In this document: piece by piece, positions 36,118 to 45,528 of the stretch
Layout of the letters: each line of letters opens with the position of its first letter
Numbering within the stretch: position 1 is the stretch's first letter
Assembly: GCF_017355205.1 (NCBI RefSeq)
Contig: NZ_JADIJK010000013.1
Coordinates: 88,609 to 152,608 of the forward strand
Direction: 5' to 3'
Length of the DNA stretch: 64,000 nucleotides
DNA from: Bacillus sp. SD088
GTDB lineage: Bacteria > Bacillota > Bacilli > Bacillales > Bacillaceae_C
Program-made: the position numbers and the translations under genes
The notes under the pieces: model-generated
Database searches by the model: none
Told to the model about the DNA's origin: nothing
Seen by the model: only the letters and a program-made list of their open reading frames with translations

Positions 36118-38112
36118 TTATTGTTGTTCTTTAAAAATATTTTTGACATGGTCAATCGCACCAGCTGAACCGCCTTCTTGGACCATTAGTGCAATAATCA
36201 GATCAGGTTTTTCAGGGTTATAGGCAACAAACCAGCCATTTTCCTTTCCTTCGACACCCTGTTCTGCTTTTTCGTATTCAGCTGTACCTGTTTTTCCTGC
36301 AAGCGGATAGCCTTCAATTTTTGCTCCACGTGCTGTTCCATTCGGATCGTCTACAACCTTGCGAAGTGAAGCTGTTAATTGTTTGGCTTGTTCTTCTGTC
36401 AGAAGATCCTTCTTCCAAATCTCACCCTTTTTTTCCTTGGCCTCTAATATCGGTTTTACCATATTTCCTTTATTCGTAAAAGTAGAATACATGGTAGCCA
36501 AATGAAGCACAGTTAATTCAATTTGTCCTTGACCATAGCTTGAATCGGCGAGGGAAATATCGGTTCCTATCTCCCCATAGGTGGATTGATGCATCGGATA
36601 TAAGTAAGGCATGTCTTCAGCAAAGCCAAAATTCTTAAGGCCCGCTTCGAACTTATCTTGACCTAATTCGATTGCCTTTTGTGCAAAGTAAATATTGTCC
36701 GAATAGATTAAAGCCTTATCTAAATCAATTGGGATTCCTGGGTCACTTACTCGCTTTACTTCGTATTTCCCCCAAGACTTATCCTTTTTCCACCCTTTGC
36801 CATTAATTGTTAATTTCTCATCCCATGTAATCGTTCCATCTTTTAGACCAATCGCGGCTGTAATCGGTTTTAAGACGGAGCCAGGGGCAAAGGCTGAATT
36901 CAAACGATTGAGCATCGGTTGCTTTGGATCATCCTGTAGTTTTTTCCATTGATCCTCATTCGCTCCAAGCGTTAACAAATTTGGATCAAAGGCTGGACTG
37001 CTTACAAGTGCTATGGTTTCACCTGTCTCAGGGTCAATCGCTGCAGCGGTGCCGGGCTTGCCTTGGAATTCATCATAGATGATGGTTTGGAGAGCACTAT
37101 CAATCGTGAGTTCAACATCCTCTCCATTTTCTACTTCTTTCTCGGCGAGGATTTTTTCACTACCATCCTCTTTTTTTATGATGATTTGTACACCGGGTGT
37201 TCCTCTCAGACGATCTTCCAATACAAGCTCTAAGCCTCGCCTGCCAATCATATCAGTATCAGTATAACCTTTGTCTTTATGCTTTTCTAAGTCTTCCGCT
37301 GTTACAGAAGATAAGTTCCCTGTTAAATGAGCAGCCCGTTCTGCAAGAGGATAAATTCTTGCCTCTGCTTTTCCTAATTGTACTCCCGGAAGCGCTAATA
37401 ATTTTTCACTTAATTCGTCGCTACTGGCAGGAATGGTTTTGATCGGGACCAAAAGATCGGACTTAACCCAAGATTGATTTAAAGCATTTTCAATGCTCTC
37501 CGTGTCTATTCCTAACAATTGCGCCAATTTGGCAACCGTATCGTCTCCTTCCATTTTTCCCGGAACGATTCCAACCTGTATGGCCTCACCGTTTTCAGCA
37601 AGAGCGATTCCATTTCGGTCAAGGATGGCACCGCGGATCGGCGGAATTGTTGGAACAGAGATTTTATCGCCTTCCTCTAAATCAGGAAAAATAAACGTAC
37701 TGTCCCAATTCATGCGCCATTCCGTAGTCTTATCATCAACATCCTCTTTCACCCAGTGTGACTGCTGATCAAATTCTATTTCTCCAGCCAGGCTATCCAT
37801 GGAGACATGAAGAGGAAATTCAGCTGTTTCGTCTTTTTTATCTGTTTCTTCTTCCGGTTTGGTAAATTGAATATCTAAATCCTGTATTTCTAAATCTTTA
37901 TAGATCTTACTATAACGTTCAACAAAATCTTCCTTCTTTACTTGTTCTTTTGTTTCCGTTGATAAATAGTTATACATTTTGTCAAAGTCTTGCTTTTCCC
38001 AAAGCTGCACATATTCACCAAATTGATCCTCAGGCTTCGCAACTTTATCACTACAACCTGCTAGAATCATAATCAAAAGAACCAATAGTATGAGAAACCA
38101 CTTTTTTTTCAC
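36118..38112 (-). CDS. pbpC: Lipoprotein penicillin-binding protein, MecA_N type (PbpC/PBP3-like)
   Basis: 664 residues from a GTG (38112) with GGGGGTG upstream. A signal peptide ends in the lipobox LAGC, then come MecA_N (about 35-145), a dimerisation region and a transpeptidase domain with SVLK, SDN (YSDNIYFAQ) and KTGTAEY. The same architecture as the BlaI-controlled PBP at 18729-20774, but a lipoprotein and with no BlaI dyads visible nearby. Bacillus subtilis PBP3 is the closest remembered relative. Divergent from ppaC. Confidence 0.93.
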   Translation of the reverse strand: MKKKWFLILLVLLIMILAGCSDKVAKPEDQFGEYVQLWEKQDFDKMYNYLSTETKEQVKKEDFVERYSKIYKDLEIQDLDIQFTKPEEETDKKDETAEFPLHVSMDSLAGEIEFDQQSHWVKEDVDDKTTEWRMNWDSTFIFPDLEEGDKISVPTIPPIRGAILDRNGIALAENGEAIQVGIVPGKMEGDDTVAKLAQLLGIDTESIENALNQSWVKSDLLVPIKTIPASSDELSEKLLALPGVQLGKAEARIYPLAERAAHLTGNLSSVTAEDLEKHKDKGYTDTDMIGRRGLELVLEDRLRGTPGVQIIIKKEDGSEKILAEKEVENGEDVELTIDSALQTIIYDEFQGKPGTAAAIDPETGETIALVSSPAFDPNLLTLGANEDQWKKLQDDPKQPMLNRLNSAFAPGSVLKPITAAIGLKDGTITWDEKLTINGKGWKKDKSWGKYEVKRVSDPGIPIDLDKALIYSDNIYFAQKAIELGQDKFEAGLKNFGFAEDMPYLYPMHQSTYGEIGTDISLADSSYGQGQIELTVLHLATMYSTFTNKGNMVKPILEAKEKKGEIWKKDLLTEEQAKQLTASLRKVVDDPNGTARGAKIEGYPLAGKTGTAEYEKAEQGVEGKENGWFVAYNPEKPDLIIALMVQEGGSAGAIDHVKNIFKEQQ

Positions 38113-38229
38113 ATCTGCACCCCCACTATCATTGTAAAAAAAATCAATCTTTCTTTCAAATAAGCTGTCATATGGTAAAATGGAAAAAGCAATGAAATCA
38201 TACATATTATATAGTAAGGAGAGGTAAAA

Positions 38230-39159
38230 ATGGGAAAAAGTTTTATCTTTGGTCATAAAAATCCAGATACGGACACAATTTGTTCGGCTCTTGTCTATGC
38301 AGACGTGAAAACAAGATTGGGATTTGAGGTAGAACCTGTGCGTTTAGGGGAAATCAATGGAGAAACTCAATTTGCTTTAGATTACTTTCAGGTGGAAGCC
38401 CCTCGTTTGGTAGAAACTGTTGCTGGGGAAGTAGACGAAGTGATTTTGGTAGACCATAATGAGCGTCAGCAAAGTGTGAGTGATCTTGATCAAGTAAAGA
38501 TTACGGAAGTGATTGATCACCACCGTATCGCTAACTTTGAAACAAGTGACCCTCTCTATTTTCGTGCTGAGCCTGTTGGTTGTACAGCGACTATTTTAAG
38601 GAAAATCTATCATGAAAAAGGATTGGAGATCGAGCAAAAGATGGCCGGTTTAATGCTATCAGCGATTATTTCTGATTCCTTACTATTCAAATCGCCAACA
38701 TGTACAGATGAAGATATAGAAGCAGCAAAGGAATTGGCTGCGATTGCTGGAGTTGATCCGGATAAGTATGGAATGGATATGCTAAAAGCAGGTGCCGATA
38801 TAAGTGAAAAATCGGCAATTGAATTGCTTTCACTAGATGCAAAAGAATTTTCAATGGGTAGTGCAAAAGTGGAAATTGCGCAAGTAAATGCTGTTGGAGT
38901 AGAAGATGTTCTTGCTCGCAAGGCGGAAATCGAAGACGCATTGGGCCAGATTGTTTCAGAAAAAGGTCTGGATCTATTCTTATTCGTTGTAACAGATATC
39001 TTAACTAATGATTCAACGGCAATTGCAGTTGGACAAGCAGCTCATGCAGTGGAACAGGCCTTCAATGTGACGTTGAAAGACAAATCCGCTGTCCTACAAG
39101 GAGTTGTCTCTCGTAAAAAACAAATCGTTCCACCATTAACAACGACTTTATCAAAATAG
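38230..39159 (+). CDS. ppaC: Manganese-dependent inorganic pyrophosphatase
   Basis: 309 residues, family II pyrophosphatase of the DHH superfamily: [30 protein letters not shown], the [12 protein letters not shown] loop and [10 protein letters not shown] at the C-terminus for substrate phosphate binding. Hydrolyses pyrophosphate with Mn or Co. ATG with AAGGAGAGG upstream. Divergent from the PBP gene across 117 bp. Confidence 0.97.
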   Translation: MGKSFIFGHKNPDTDTICSALVYADVKTRLGFEVEPVRLGEINGETQFALDYFQVEAPRLVETVAGEVDEVILVDHNERQQSVSDLDQVKITEVIDHHRIANFETSDPLYFRAEPVGCTATILRKIYHEKGLEIEQKMAGLMLSAIISDSLLFKSPTCTDEDIEAAKELAAIAGVDPDKYGMDMLKAGADISEKSAIELLSLDAKEFSMGSAKVEIAQVNAVGVEDVLARKAEIEDALGQIVSEKGLDLFLFVVTDILTNDSTAIAVGQAAHAVEQAFNVTLKDKSAVLQGVVSRKKQIVPPLTTTLSK

Positions 39160-39307
39160 GTGTCTGGCATACCCCGAATTTTGCCGAACGATATTGCGCT
39201 TTGAGTCAGCCGGAAGAACGTTGCGTCTTTAGCCATTCATCCTCAAGGGGTGGCTGGGCGCTTTCTTATAAGGTAAGAAAGTATAAATTTTGGCTAATGC
39301 TTGATCC

Positions 39308-39455
39308 AGCTCCAGCGCCCAGCGACTAGCAAACTTTCGGTGCCTTCCTACGATAAGTCAACATCAGCTCGCCTTATCAGGCTCACTGTGTTTCATTTAT
39401 CTCGTCAGGCCCCTAAAAAGTTTGTACGTCGCTAAACGGGCGCTTGCGCTTTTCT
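39308..39455 (+). repeat. Foldback repeat R3
   Basis: Near-identical to R2 (15474-15620): AGCTCCAGCGCCCAG left end, CTAGCAAACTTTCGGT and ACGATAAGTCAACATC inside, CGCTAAACG and GGCGCTTGCGCTTTTC at the right end. The preceding 39180-39300 has a weaker related stretch ending GGCTGGGCGCTTTCTTA. Confidence 0.85.
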
Positions 39456-39464
39456 TAAAAGATA

Positions 39465-39617
39465 AGAAAGTATAAAATTTTGGCTAGTGTTTTGATCTAG
39501 CTCCAGCGCCTAGCCCCTCGAGGTCAAATAACCTGAGCCAATAAAAGTCAAAACCGGACTTTTATTGGCTCAGAACATTTGCTTGTCGGGGCTGAGCAAG
39601 GCGCTTGCGCTTTTCTT
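39465..39617 (+). repeat. Foldback repeat R4, same subtype as the peptidase E insert
   Basis: AAGAAAGTATAAAATTTTGG, then AGCTCCAGCGCCTAGCCCC, a perfect inner stem GAGCCAATAAAAGTC / GACTTTTATTGGCTC, GGGGCTGAGCAAGGC and GCGCTTGCGCTTTTCTT. Almost identical to 45889-46048. The element folds almost end to end. It lies 25 bp upstream of pheA. Confidence 0.9.
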
Positions 39618-39642
39618 AATTGGATAAAAGGAGTTTGTTGGA

Positions 39643-40473
39643 GTGAAAATTGCATATTTAGGACCTAAAGGGACTTTTTCGGAAGAAGCAGCCATTCGTT
39701 ATTTTACAGAGGATGGCGTCGAGTCGATTATGTACAGTACGATTTTTGATGTGTTAGAAGCAGTGGATGAGGGCAGCGTGGATAAGGGGATTGTTCCGAT
39801 TGAAAATGCGCTGGAAGGCACGATTACGATGACAACAGATGGATTGATCCAGCATGATTTATGGGTTGAAGGAGAGGCTGTACTTCCTGTTCGATTGCAA
39901 TTGTTGGGGAATCCAGGAGCAAAGCTTGAAGAGATAAAAGAAGTTTGGTCAATTCCCCCTGCCCTTGCTCAATGTCGAATATTTACGCGAGACATAAAGG
40001 CGGAAACGAAGAATTATAGCAGTACCGCAGCGGCCGCGAAAGCGATCCAAAATGAAGCAAGGATGGATGCAGGCGCTGTGGCTTCTGAATGGGCGGCAGA
40101 AACATTTGGTCTTGAGGTGGTTCAAAGGGATATTCATGACAATGCCTGTAATTCGACAAGATTTGTCATTATTACGAAACCCTCTAAGCCGCGTATTCAT
40201 ACAGAAGAAAAGGCAAAATCAATGCTTTTAGTTACGCCAACTGAAGACCGACCAGGACTATTAGCGATTATTCTAAATGTTTTTTCCTCTCTAGGAATAA
40301 ACCTAACATGGATTGAATCCCGTCCAACGAAGAAAAAACTAGGGACTTATCGCTTTTTTATTGAAACAACAGCGGGAATACAAGATGACCAATTGCAGAG
40401 AGCTAGGACGATTTTAGAAACATATGGGTACGATGTCCGCATATTGGGAAGCTATATAAAGAAGGAGCTTTAA
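39643..40473 (+). CDS. pheA: Prephenate dehydratase PheA
   Basis: 276 residues: an N-terminal periplasmic-binding-like PDT domain (YLGPKGTFSEEAA, PIENALEGTI, and the catalytic NSTRFVII near 165-172) and a C-terminal ACT domain (RPGLLAIILNVFSSLGINLTWIESRP) for phenylalanine feedback. Converts prephenate to phenylpyruvate. GTG start with AAAAGGAG upstream. Followed 19 bp later by a FrnE-like gene; the pair seems to share a transcript. Confidence 0.96.
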   Translation: MKIAYLGPKGTFSEEAAIRYFTEDGVESIMYSTIFDVLEAVDEGSVDKGIVPIENALEGTITMTTDGLIQHDLWVEGEAVLPVRLQLLGNPGAKLEEIKEVWSIPPALAQCRIFTRDIKAETKNYSSTAAAAKAIQNEARMDAGAVASEWAAETFGLEVVQRDIHDNACNSTRFVIITKPSKPRIHTEEKAKSMLLVTPTEDRPGLLAIILNVFSSLGINLTWIESRPTKKKLGTYRFFIETTAGIQDDQLQRARTILETYGYDVRILGSYIKKEL

Positions 40474-40492
40474 GAAATTCGGAGGTGAGATA

Positions 40493-41221
40493 ATGAAAAT
40501 TGAAGTATGGTCGGATTTTGTTTGTCCCTTTTGCTACATCGGCAAGCGTCGTCTAGAACAAGCTTTGGAACAATTCCCCCACCAAGATGAAGTAGAGGTT
40601 GAATTCCATAGCTTTGAGCTTGACCCGACAACAGCGAAAGATCAGGAGAAAACGATCCATGAGTCGCTAGCAACGAAATATGGTGTTAATGTAGACGAAG
40701 CCAAGAAGATGAATGAGGGAGTGGGCGAACAAGCTAAGAGTGTTGGGTTGAACTTTCACTTCGATACGATGGTCCCAACCAACACATTCGATGCCCACAG
40801 ACTAGCACATTTTGCGAAAACGAAAGCGAAAGACAAAGAGATAACCGAAAGACTTCTGCAAGGTTACTTTTCAGAAGGAAAAAGGTTAAGTGATTATGAG
40901 GTACTAGCTGATTTGGCGGTGGAAGTCGGATTGGATCGGAATGAAGTCCTGCAGATTCTTCAAAATGAAACTGCTTATGCTGATGAAGTTCGCTATGATG
41001 AAAATACCGCCCAACAAATCGGAGTTCGCGGGGTTCCTTTCTTTGTTGTGAACCAAAAATATGCCATCTCAGGTGCACAGCCAGTGGAAACCTTTGTTGG
41101 CGCCTTGGAGAAGGTATGGCAAGAGGAAAAATCAACTCCAATTTTACAAGATTTATCAGGTGACGCAGATGATGCGGCTTGTGTCGATGGTAATTGTGCC
41201 GTTCCGAATGATAAGGAATAA
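40493..41221 (+). CDS. DsbA-family FrnE-like thiol oxidoreductase
   Basis: 242 residues. Thioredoxin-fold with CPFC (FVCPFCYIGKRRLE) in the position of the DsbA active site, a helical insertion and GVRGVPFFVVNQKYAISGAQ near the C-terminus, typical of the FrnE/HCCA isomerase-like group. An extra C-terminal tail carries a second cysteine pair (CVDGNC). Cytoplasmic by absence of a signal peptide. FrnE relatives act in oxidative stress; the substrate here is not known. Confidence 0.9.
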   Translation: MKIEVWSDFVCPFCYIGKRRLEQALEQFPHQDEVEVEFHSFELDPTTAKDQEKTIHESLATKYGVNVDEAKKMNEGVGEQAKSVGLNFHFDTMVPTNTFDAHRLAHFAKTKAKDKEITERLLQGYFSEGKRLSDYEVLADLAVEVGLDRNEVLQILQNETAYADEVRYDENTAQQIGVRGVPFFVVNQKYAISGAQPVETFVGALEKVWQEEKSTPILQDLSGDADDAACVDGNCAVPNDKE

Positions 41222-41227
41222 CTTTTA

Positions 41228-41260
41228 TAGGCCAAATCTGAAAAGGATTTGGTCTTTTCT
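41228..41260 (+). terminator. Terminator after the FrnE-like gene
   Basis: GGCCAAATC-TGAAAA-GGATTTGGTC followed by TTTTCTT. Confidence 0.75.
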
Positions 41261-41349
41261 TGTGGTCTAGGAAATTATAAAATTCTTGGCTTGTGGATAA
41301 CTAGCTTTTCTTATGACTTTTATTTTGAATTACTGAAGTTTTACCCATG

Positions 41350-41511
41350 ATTGCGCAACTTTTTATGGGGAATGCGTAAGTTAGAGGTTGAATGGGCGAA
41401 TTTAAATAGGAAATGCGTAAGTTAGAGGATTGAATGCGCAACTTTTAGTAGGAAATGCGCCAGTTAGAAGACAAATGCACAACTTTCAATGCTTATTGCG
41501 CAACTAAAAGG
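41350..41511. repeat. Degenerate tandem repeat, about eight units of 20-21 bp
   Basis: Units begin AATGCGYAA-TT, for example AATGCGTAAGTTAGAGGTTG, AATGCGCAACTTTTAGTAGG and AATGCGCCAGTTAGAAGACA. The period of 20-21 bp equals two helical turns, so the motif recurs on one face of the DNA. No reading frame is kept. Lies between a terminator and a methyltransferase gene. Confidence 0.75.
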
Positions 41512-41575
41512 AATTCTGTCTCTTTTTGGAGAATAGTTGTAGTAGACATATTCATTCTAAAAAACGAGGTGACCT

Positions 41576-42286
41576 ATGAAGGAGAAAATAAGATCAGCGT
41601 TTAATCAACTTTCAGAAGCATACGAGCATACCGTAGATACGGAGAGTTTATATAATATGGAGCTTGAAAGGCCAGCCATGATGCAGCAACTTCCGGAAAA
41701 CCTTAAGCAGATGCAAGTGCTTGATGCTGGATGTGCGGCTGGCTGGTATACAGATGAATTTCTCGCGAGAGGGGCAAAGGTAGCAGCGATAGACGTTAGT
41801 CCCGAAATGGTAGAGGCGGCAAAGCGACGTACAGGGACGAAGGCAGAAGTAAGATGCTTAGATTTAAGTGGAAACTTACCATTTGATGATCATTCCTTTG
41901 ATTTTATTGTTAGTTCATTAGCACTTCATTATGTAGAAAATTGGAGAAAGACCTTCTCAGAATTTCAACGAATACTAAAACCAAATGGTTTCCTGTTATT
42001 CTCTGTCCATCATCCTGCCATGGATATCCACTTATCCCAAAATCAAGCTTATTTTGAGACAGAACTGATCATTGACCACTGGAAGAAAGACGGCCAAACA
42101 GTAGAAGTCCCTTTTTATAGAAGATCGTTACAGACCCTTGTAAATGAAGTGGTCACGTATTTTATAATCGACCAGATTATTGAGCCGCAACCAACTGAAC
42201 GCTTCAAACAGAAAGCCCCTGAGAAATATGAAAGATTAATGAAAAGCCCTCAATTCCTTATAGTAAAAGCTAAAAATAGTAAATGA
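41576..42286 (+). CDS. Class I SAM-dependent methyltransferase
   Basis: 236 residues, Methyltransf_11 type: glycine motif LDAGCAAGWYTDEFL, AIDVSPEMVEAA (acidic end of strand 2), DFIVSSLALHYVENW and LKPNGFLLFSVHHP. Small-molecule or ubiquinone-like methylase; substrate unknown. ATG preceded by GAGGTGACC. Confidence 0.88.
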   Translation: MKEKIRSAFNQLSEAYEHTVDTESLYNMELERPAMMQQLPENLKQMQVLDAGCAAGWYTDEFLARGAKVAAIDVSPEMVEAAKRRTGTKAEVRCLDLSGNLPFDDHSFDFIVSSLALHYVENWRKTFSEFQRILKPNGFLLFSVHHPAMDIHLSQNQAYFETELIIDHWKKDGQTVEVPFYRRSLQTLVNEVVTYFIIDQIIEPQPTERFKQKAPEKYERLMKSPQFLIVKAKNSK

Positions 42287-42334
42287 AATTTTCTTCCTCG
42301 TTTAGTCTAGTCAATAAAAATGGAGGTGCTCTAG

Positions 42335-42760
42335 ATGGAAGATTGTTTAATTTGTAATCGGATCAGCATGATAAAGAAAGGGATGAACCAATACTTTGTG
42401 GCTGAACTTGAAACAGGATATGTGGTGATAGGGGATCATCAATATTTCAAGGGCTATACATTATTCTTATGTAAGGAACATCATAAAGAATTACATGAAT
42501 TAGAGCCCGAATTCAAGAGAAATTTTCTTGTCGAAATGAGTACAGTTTCAGAGGCGGTTTATAAGGCATTCAACCCAATAAAACTAAATTATGAACTGTT
42601 GGGGAATGGAGATGCACATATGCATTGGCATATTTTCCCGCGAAGTTCGAAAGAGCCAAATCCGACCCACCCTGTTTGGTGGACACCAAGGGATGAAATG
42701 TATTCCGAAGCTGTCAAACCAAATGAGGAAGAGCTAGAAGAGTTAAAGAATCGATTATGA
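42335..42760 (+). CDS. HIT-family hydrolase
   Basis: 141 residues with the histidine triad HMHWHIFPR near residue 90 and an N-terminal CLIC cysteine pair that could bind zinc. HIT enzymes hydrolyse nucleotide phosphates or phosphoramidates; the target of this branch is not known. Good AATGGAGGTG ribosome site. Confidence 0.88.
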   Translation: MEDCLICNRISMIKKGMNQYFVAELETGYVVIGDHQYFKGYTLFLCKEHHKELHELEPEFKRNFLVEMSTVSEAVYKAFNPIKLNYELLGNGDAHMHWHIFPRSSKEPNPTHPVWWTPRDEMYSEAVKPNEEELEELKNRL

Positions 42761-42984
42761 AGTGAATTGAATGAATTGCTTTAAAAAGAAGCGAAAATGA
42801 ATTGTTATCAATGTAGGACATTTTATCCAGCTTCTAATTCAAATTATAAGATGATATTGTACTAGAATAAGGTTTCAAGGGCGGTCAACACCTGTTTCTG
42901 ATCCGAGAAATCAAGGGACTTCCATACGTTTTCCCTCAAAAATCTTGGATGCGATAAAGGATTGATCTTTTGGAGGGATAAAAA

Positions 42985-43590
42985 ATGAGTCAGATCTGTT
43001 TAGTGAGACATGGAGAAACGGATTGGAATGCAGAGGGGAAAATTCAAGGTAGGACTGATATTTCCCTTAATGCAACGGGAAAACGGCAAGCGGAAGAATG
43101 TGCTCAGTACTTTTCCAATTCAGAATGGGATCGAATCGTTACAAGTCCTTTGAAGCGAGCCAAACAAACGGCAAACATCATGAATCAGTCATTGCAGATT
43201 CCAGTGATAGAAATGGAGGAATTTGTTGAGAGGTGTTATGGAGATGCGGAAGGGCTGACAAGGGAAGAAAGACAAAGACTATATCCGCAGAGGAGAGATA
43301 TCCCGAATCAGGAGCCTCGAAACTTGCTTGCCCAACGTGTCATGAAGGGGATGGAGCGAATTCAGGAAGAGTATCCGAATGATAAAATTATTCTTGTAGC
43401 ACATGGAGGCGTGATTAATACGATTTTAGCAGTCTTATCAAATGGTGAAATTGGGTCTGGGAAAACTAAACTCATCAATGCCTGTATCAGCAATCTTCAC
43501 TTTATGGAAAATCAGTGGAATATTCAAGAATATAATCAAGTCCATCATCTATCACAATATAATGAATACAGGGGAGAACAAAATGAATGA
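42985..43590 (+). CDS. Histidine phosphatase (phosphoglycerate mutase-like) family protein
   Basis: 201 residues: CLVRHGETDWNAEGKIQGRTD with the phosphohistidine, TSPLKRAKQTA, a conserved glutamate (EERCYGDAEG region) and VAHGGVI with the second histidine. Similar to Bacillus PhoE-type broad phosphatases rather than to glycolytic mutase. TTTTGGAGGG ribosome site. Its last codons overlap the GNAT gene by 8 bp. Confidence 0.9.
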   Translation: MSQICLVRHGETDWNAEGKIQGRTDISLNATGKRQAEECAQYFSNSEWDRIVTSPLKRAKQTANIMNQSLQIPVIEMEEFVERCYGDAEGLTREERQRLYPQRRDIPNQEPRNLLAQRVMKGMERIQEEYPNDKIILVAHGGVINTILAVLSNGEIGSGKTKLINACISNLHFMENQWNIQEYNQVHHLSQYNEYRGEQNE

Positions 43591-44119
43591 TCACCCTATA
43601 TTTCTTTCCAACGAAAGGGTTTCTTTAAGAGAATTTACAAGTATGGACTGGGAGGCTGTTCATGCATACGCTTCTCTGGAAGAGTCTTGTCGTTATCAGC
43701 CTTGGGGGCCAAATACAATTGAAGATTCAAAAGTCTTTGTTGAACAAGTCCTCCAGGCTGCTTGCCAACAACCAAGGAAAAGGTATGCTCTTGCGATTGT
43801 AGTAAATGGGAACATAATTGGGGCTGGAGAAATCAGTGTAGTGGATTTCCAACATCAAGTTGGGGAACTAGCCTATATCGTTCATCCTGCCTATTGGGGG
43901 CAAGGCATTGCAACAGAAGTTGCCCAGTTATTAATAGAGTTTGGCTTTAGAGAACTAGGATTACATCGCATTCAAGCTACTTGTGACCAACGAAATATAG
44001 GCTCTGCTAAGGTTTTAGAGAAAGTTGGCATGACCAAAGAAGGCAGATTGCGTGAACATTTATTGATTAAAGATGGATGGCGAGATTCGTATCTTTACAG
44101 TATTTTAGAACAGGATTGA
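43583..44119 (+). CDS. GNAT-family N-acetyltransferase (RimJ/RimL type)
   Basis: 178 residues: VSLREFTSMDWEAVHAYAS at the N-terminus, acetyl-CoA loop region AYWGQGIATEVAQLLIEFGF and LHRIQATCDQRNIGSAKVLEKVGM. The ATG at 43583 follows AGGGGAGA and overlaps the previous gene; a much longer frame upstream has no support. Substrate (protein N-terminus or antibiotic) unknown. Confidence 0.9.
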   Translation: MNDHPIFLSNERVSLREFTSMDWEAVHAYASLEESCRYQPWGPNTIEDSKVFVEQVLQAACQQPRKRYALAIVVNGNIIGAGEISVVDFQHQVGELAYIVHPAYWGQGIATEVAQLLIEFGFRELGLHRIQATCDQRNIGSAKVLEKVGMTKEGRLREHLLIKDGWRDSYLYSILEQD

Positions 44120-44163
44120 AAAATAGGATGTATGACGATAAAAGTCATCCATCCTATTTTTTA
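44120..44163. terminator. Bidirectional terminator between convergent genes
   Basis: AAAATAGGATG-T-ATGAC / GTCAT-C-CATCCTATTTTTT; A-run and T-run on the two sides serve GNAT (rightward) and MFS (leftward). Confidence 0.85.
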
Positions 44164-44170
44164 AAGGTTC

Positions 44171-45340
44171 TTATCCTAATTCTTGCTTTAGACGTCTCTT
44201 TGGCATCCATAAATAGGCTAGCAGAGCTCCGATAAAGCTAAGACAGCCAATTAGGATAAAGCCACCTGAAAGGCCAACATATTCCCCAATCCACCCCGCA
44301 ATAAACGGTCCACCGAACATTCCGAGTGAATAGAGCGCCTGGAAAAAGCCCATCGCGGAAGCTCTTCTTCCTTCATTGACGGATTGAATCGCCAGCCCCA
44401 TTAATACTGGCATCATCATGCCTTGGGCGAAACCATTAAAGGCTTGTGTCAAAATCAATAAGCTCAAGCTTGTTGTAAAGGGAAGAAGAATTGTACAGAT
44501 TGCGGCGGCAATAAAGCCGATTAAAATCGTATACCTTTCTCCAAATCTCTTCACAAAAATACTGCCACTAATATAGCCAGCAATCGCATTGGGCAAGGTA
44601 GACAACAAGGTTAATACGCTTAGATCTGCATTGGATGCTCCTAAACTAGTAGCATGTAATGGTGTAAAACCAAACATTGTCGTAAAAGTAATACACTGAA
44701 CCACGATTGCTAGTAAGGAGACCGATAACAATAATTTTTCCCCGCCCATTTTAATTAATTCCTTTACCTGAACAGGCTTCTTTTTTACATCGGCTGGTTT
44801 TTCAACAAGCTTTATAGCAAGGATTAAACCAATCAGGCCAACAATTGCGCCTAGATAAAAGGGAGCTTGCCATCCAATATAATCAGTTAGAAATCCACCA
44901 ACTGAAGTAGCAGTCATTTGGCCAATACTTGTGTAAAAACTAATAATGCCCATTGCCTTCGGTGCCTCATCAGCTTCAAAATAACTGGCAAATAAAACAG
45001 TAAAGGCTACCCAGCTTGCTGCCGCCACACCTGCAAGTGAGCGAAATCCGAAAATTGCCCACACATTAGTTGAGAGTGCCAAGCCTAGACAACTTAAGAC
45101 AGCACAGGCGATCCCCGCAAAAATAAACAACTTTCGCTTGCCAATTCGATCAGACCAAATGCCTAAAGGAATCCTGACAAGCATTTGTGTGAATCCATAA
45201 CTACCGACAACCAGTCCAATCATAAAAACGGAACCGCCAAGGCGTTCTACATAAGGGGAAAGGATGGGTACATACGTATACATGGAAAACCAATACATCA
45301 TCGTAACAACATAAAATAATATTTTTCCAGATGATTTCAC
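44171..45340 (-). CDS. MFS transporter
   Basis: 389 residues, twelve membrane segments. The first cytoplasmic loop reads GIWSDRIGKRK, the MFS loop motif, and LAGVAAASWVAFTVLFASYFE and GFAQGMMMPVLMGLA are drug/sugar-efflux-like. The GTG at 45340 follows GGTAGGGGTG; the frame can be read further upstream but that part is not membrane-like. Substrate unknown. Confidence 0.88.
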   Translation of the reverse strand: MKSSGKILFYVVTMMYWFSMYTYVPILSPYVERLGGSVFMIGLVVGSYGFTQMLVRIPLGIWSDRIGKRKLFIFAGIACAVLSCLGLALSTNVWAIFGFRSLAGVAAASWVAFTVLFASYFEADEAPKAMGIISFYTSIGQMTATSVGGFLTDYIGWQAPFYLGAIVGLIGLILAIKLVEKPADVKKKPVQVKELIKMGGEKLLLSVSLLAIVVQCITFTTMFGFTPLHATSLGASNADLSVLTLLSTLPNAIAGYISGSIFVKRFGERYTILIGFIAAAICTILLPFTTSLSLLILTQAFNGFAQGMMMPVLMGLAIQSVNEGRRASAMGFFQALYSLGMFGGPFIAGWIGEYVGLSGGFILIGCLSFIGALLAYLWMPKRRLKQELG

Positions 45341-45528
45341 AGGCACACCCCTACCAAATTCTAATGAGTTAAATAATATGTATTCCCACACTAATATATA
45401 CCATGTAGGAGAGGAAGGAAATATATCATTTAAGCTTGCGCGAAAAATATTGAAAATGAGGAGGAATTTCCCCGGAAATAATCGAAATAAGGGAATATGC
45501 ATGTATTTGATAGACAGGATGTGAGAAG

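Noticed and set aside
39160..39642. CRISPR array suggested by repeated blocks
   Set aside because: Only two repeat units of different subtype, about 150 bp each and self-complementary; no regular spacers and no cas genes.
40734..41141. Leftward ORF of 135 codons opposite the FrnE-like gene
   Set aside because: Shadow frame of a well-supported thiol oxidoreductase gene.
41350..41511. CRISPR array or minisatellite gene
   Set aside because: Units are contiguous 20-21 bp with no unique spacers and no frame; treated as a plain tandem repeat.
42761..42984. T-box or riboswitch leader before the phosphatase gene
   Set aside because: No T-box core sequence, specifier loop or terminator pair was found.
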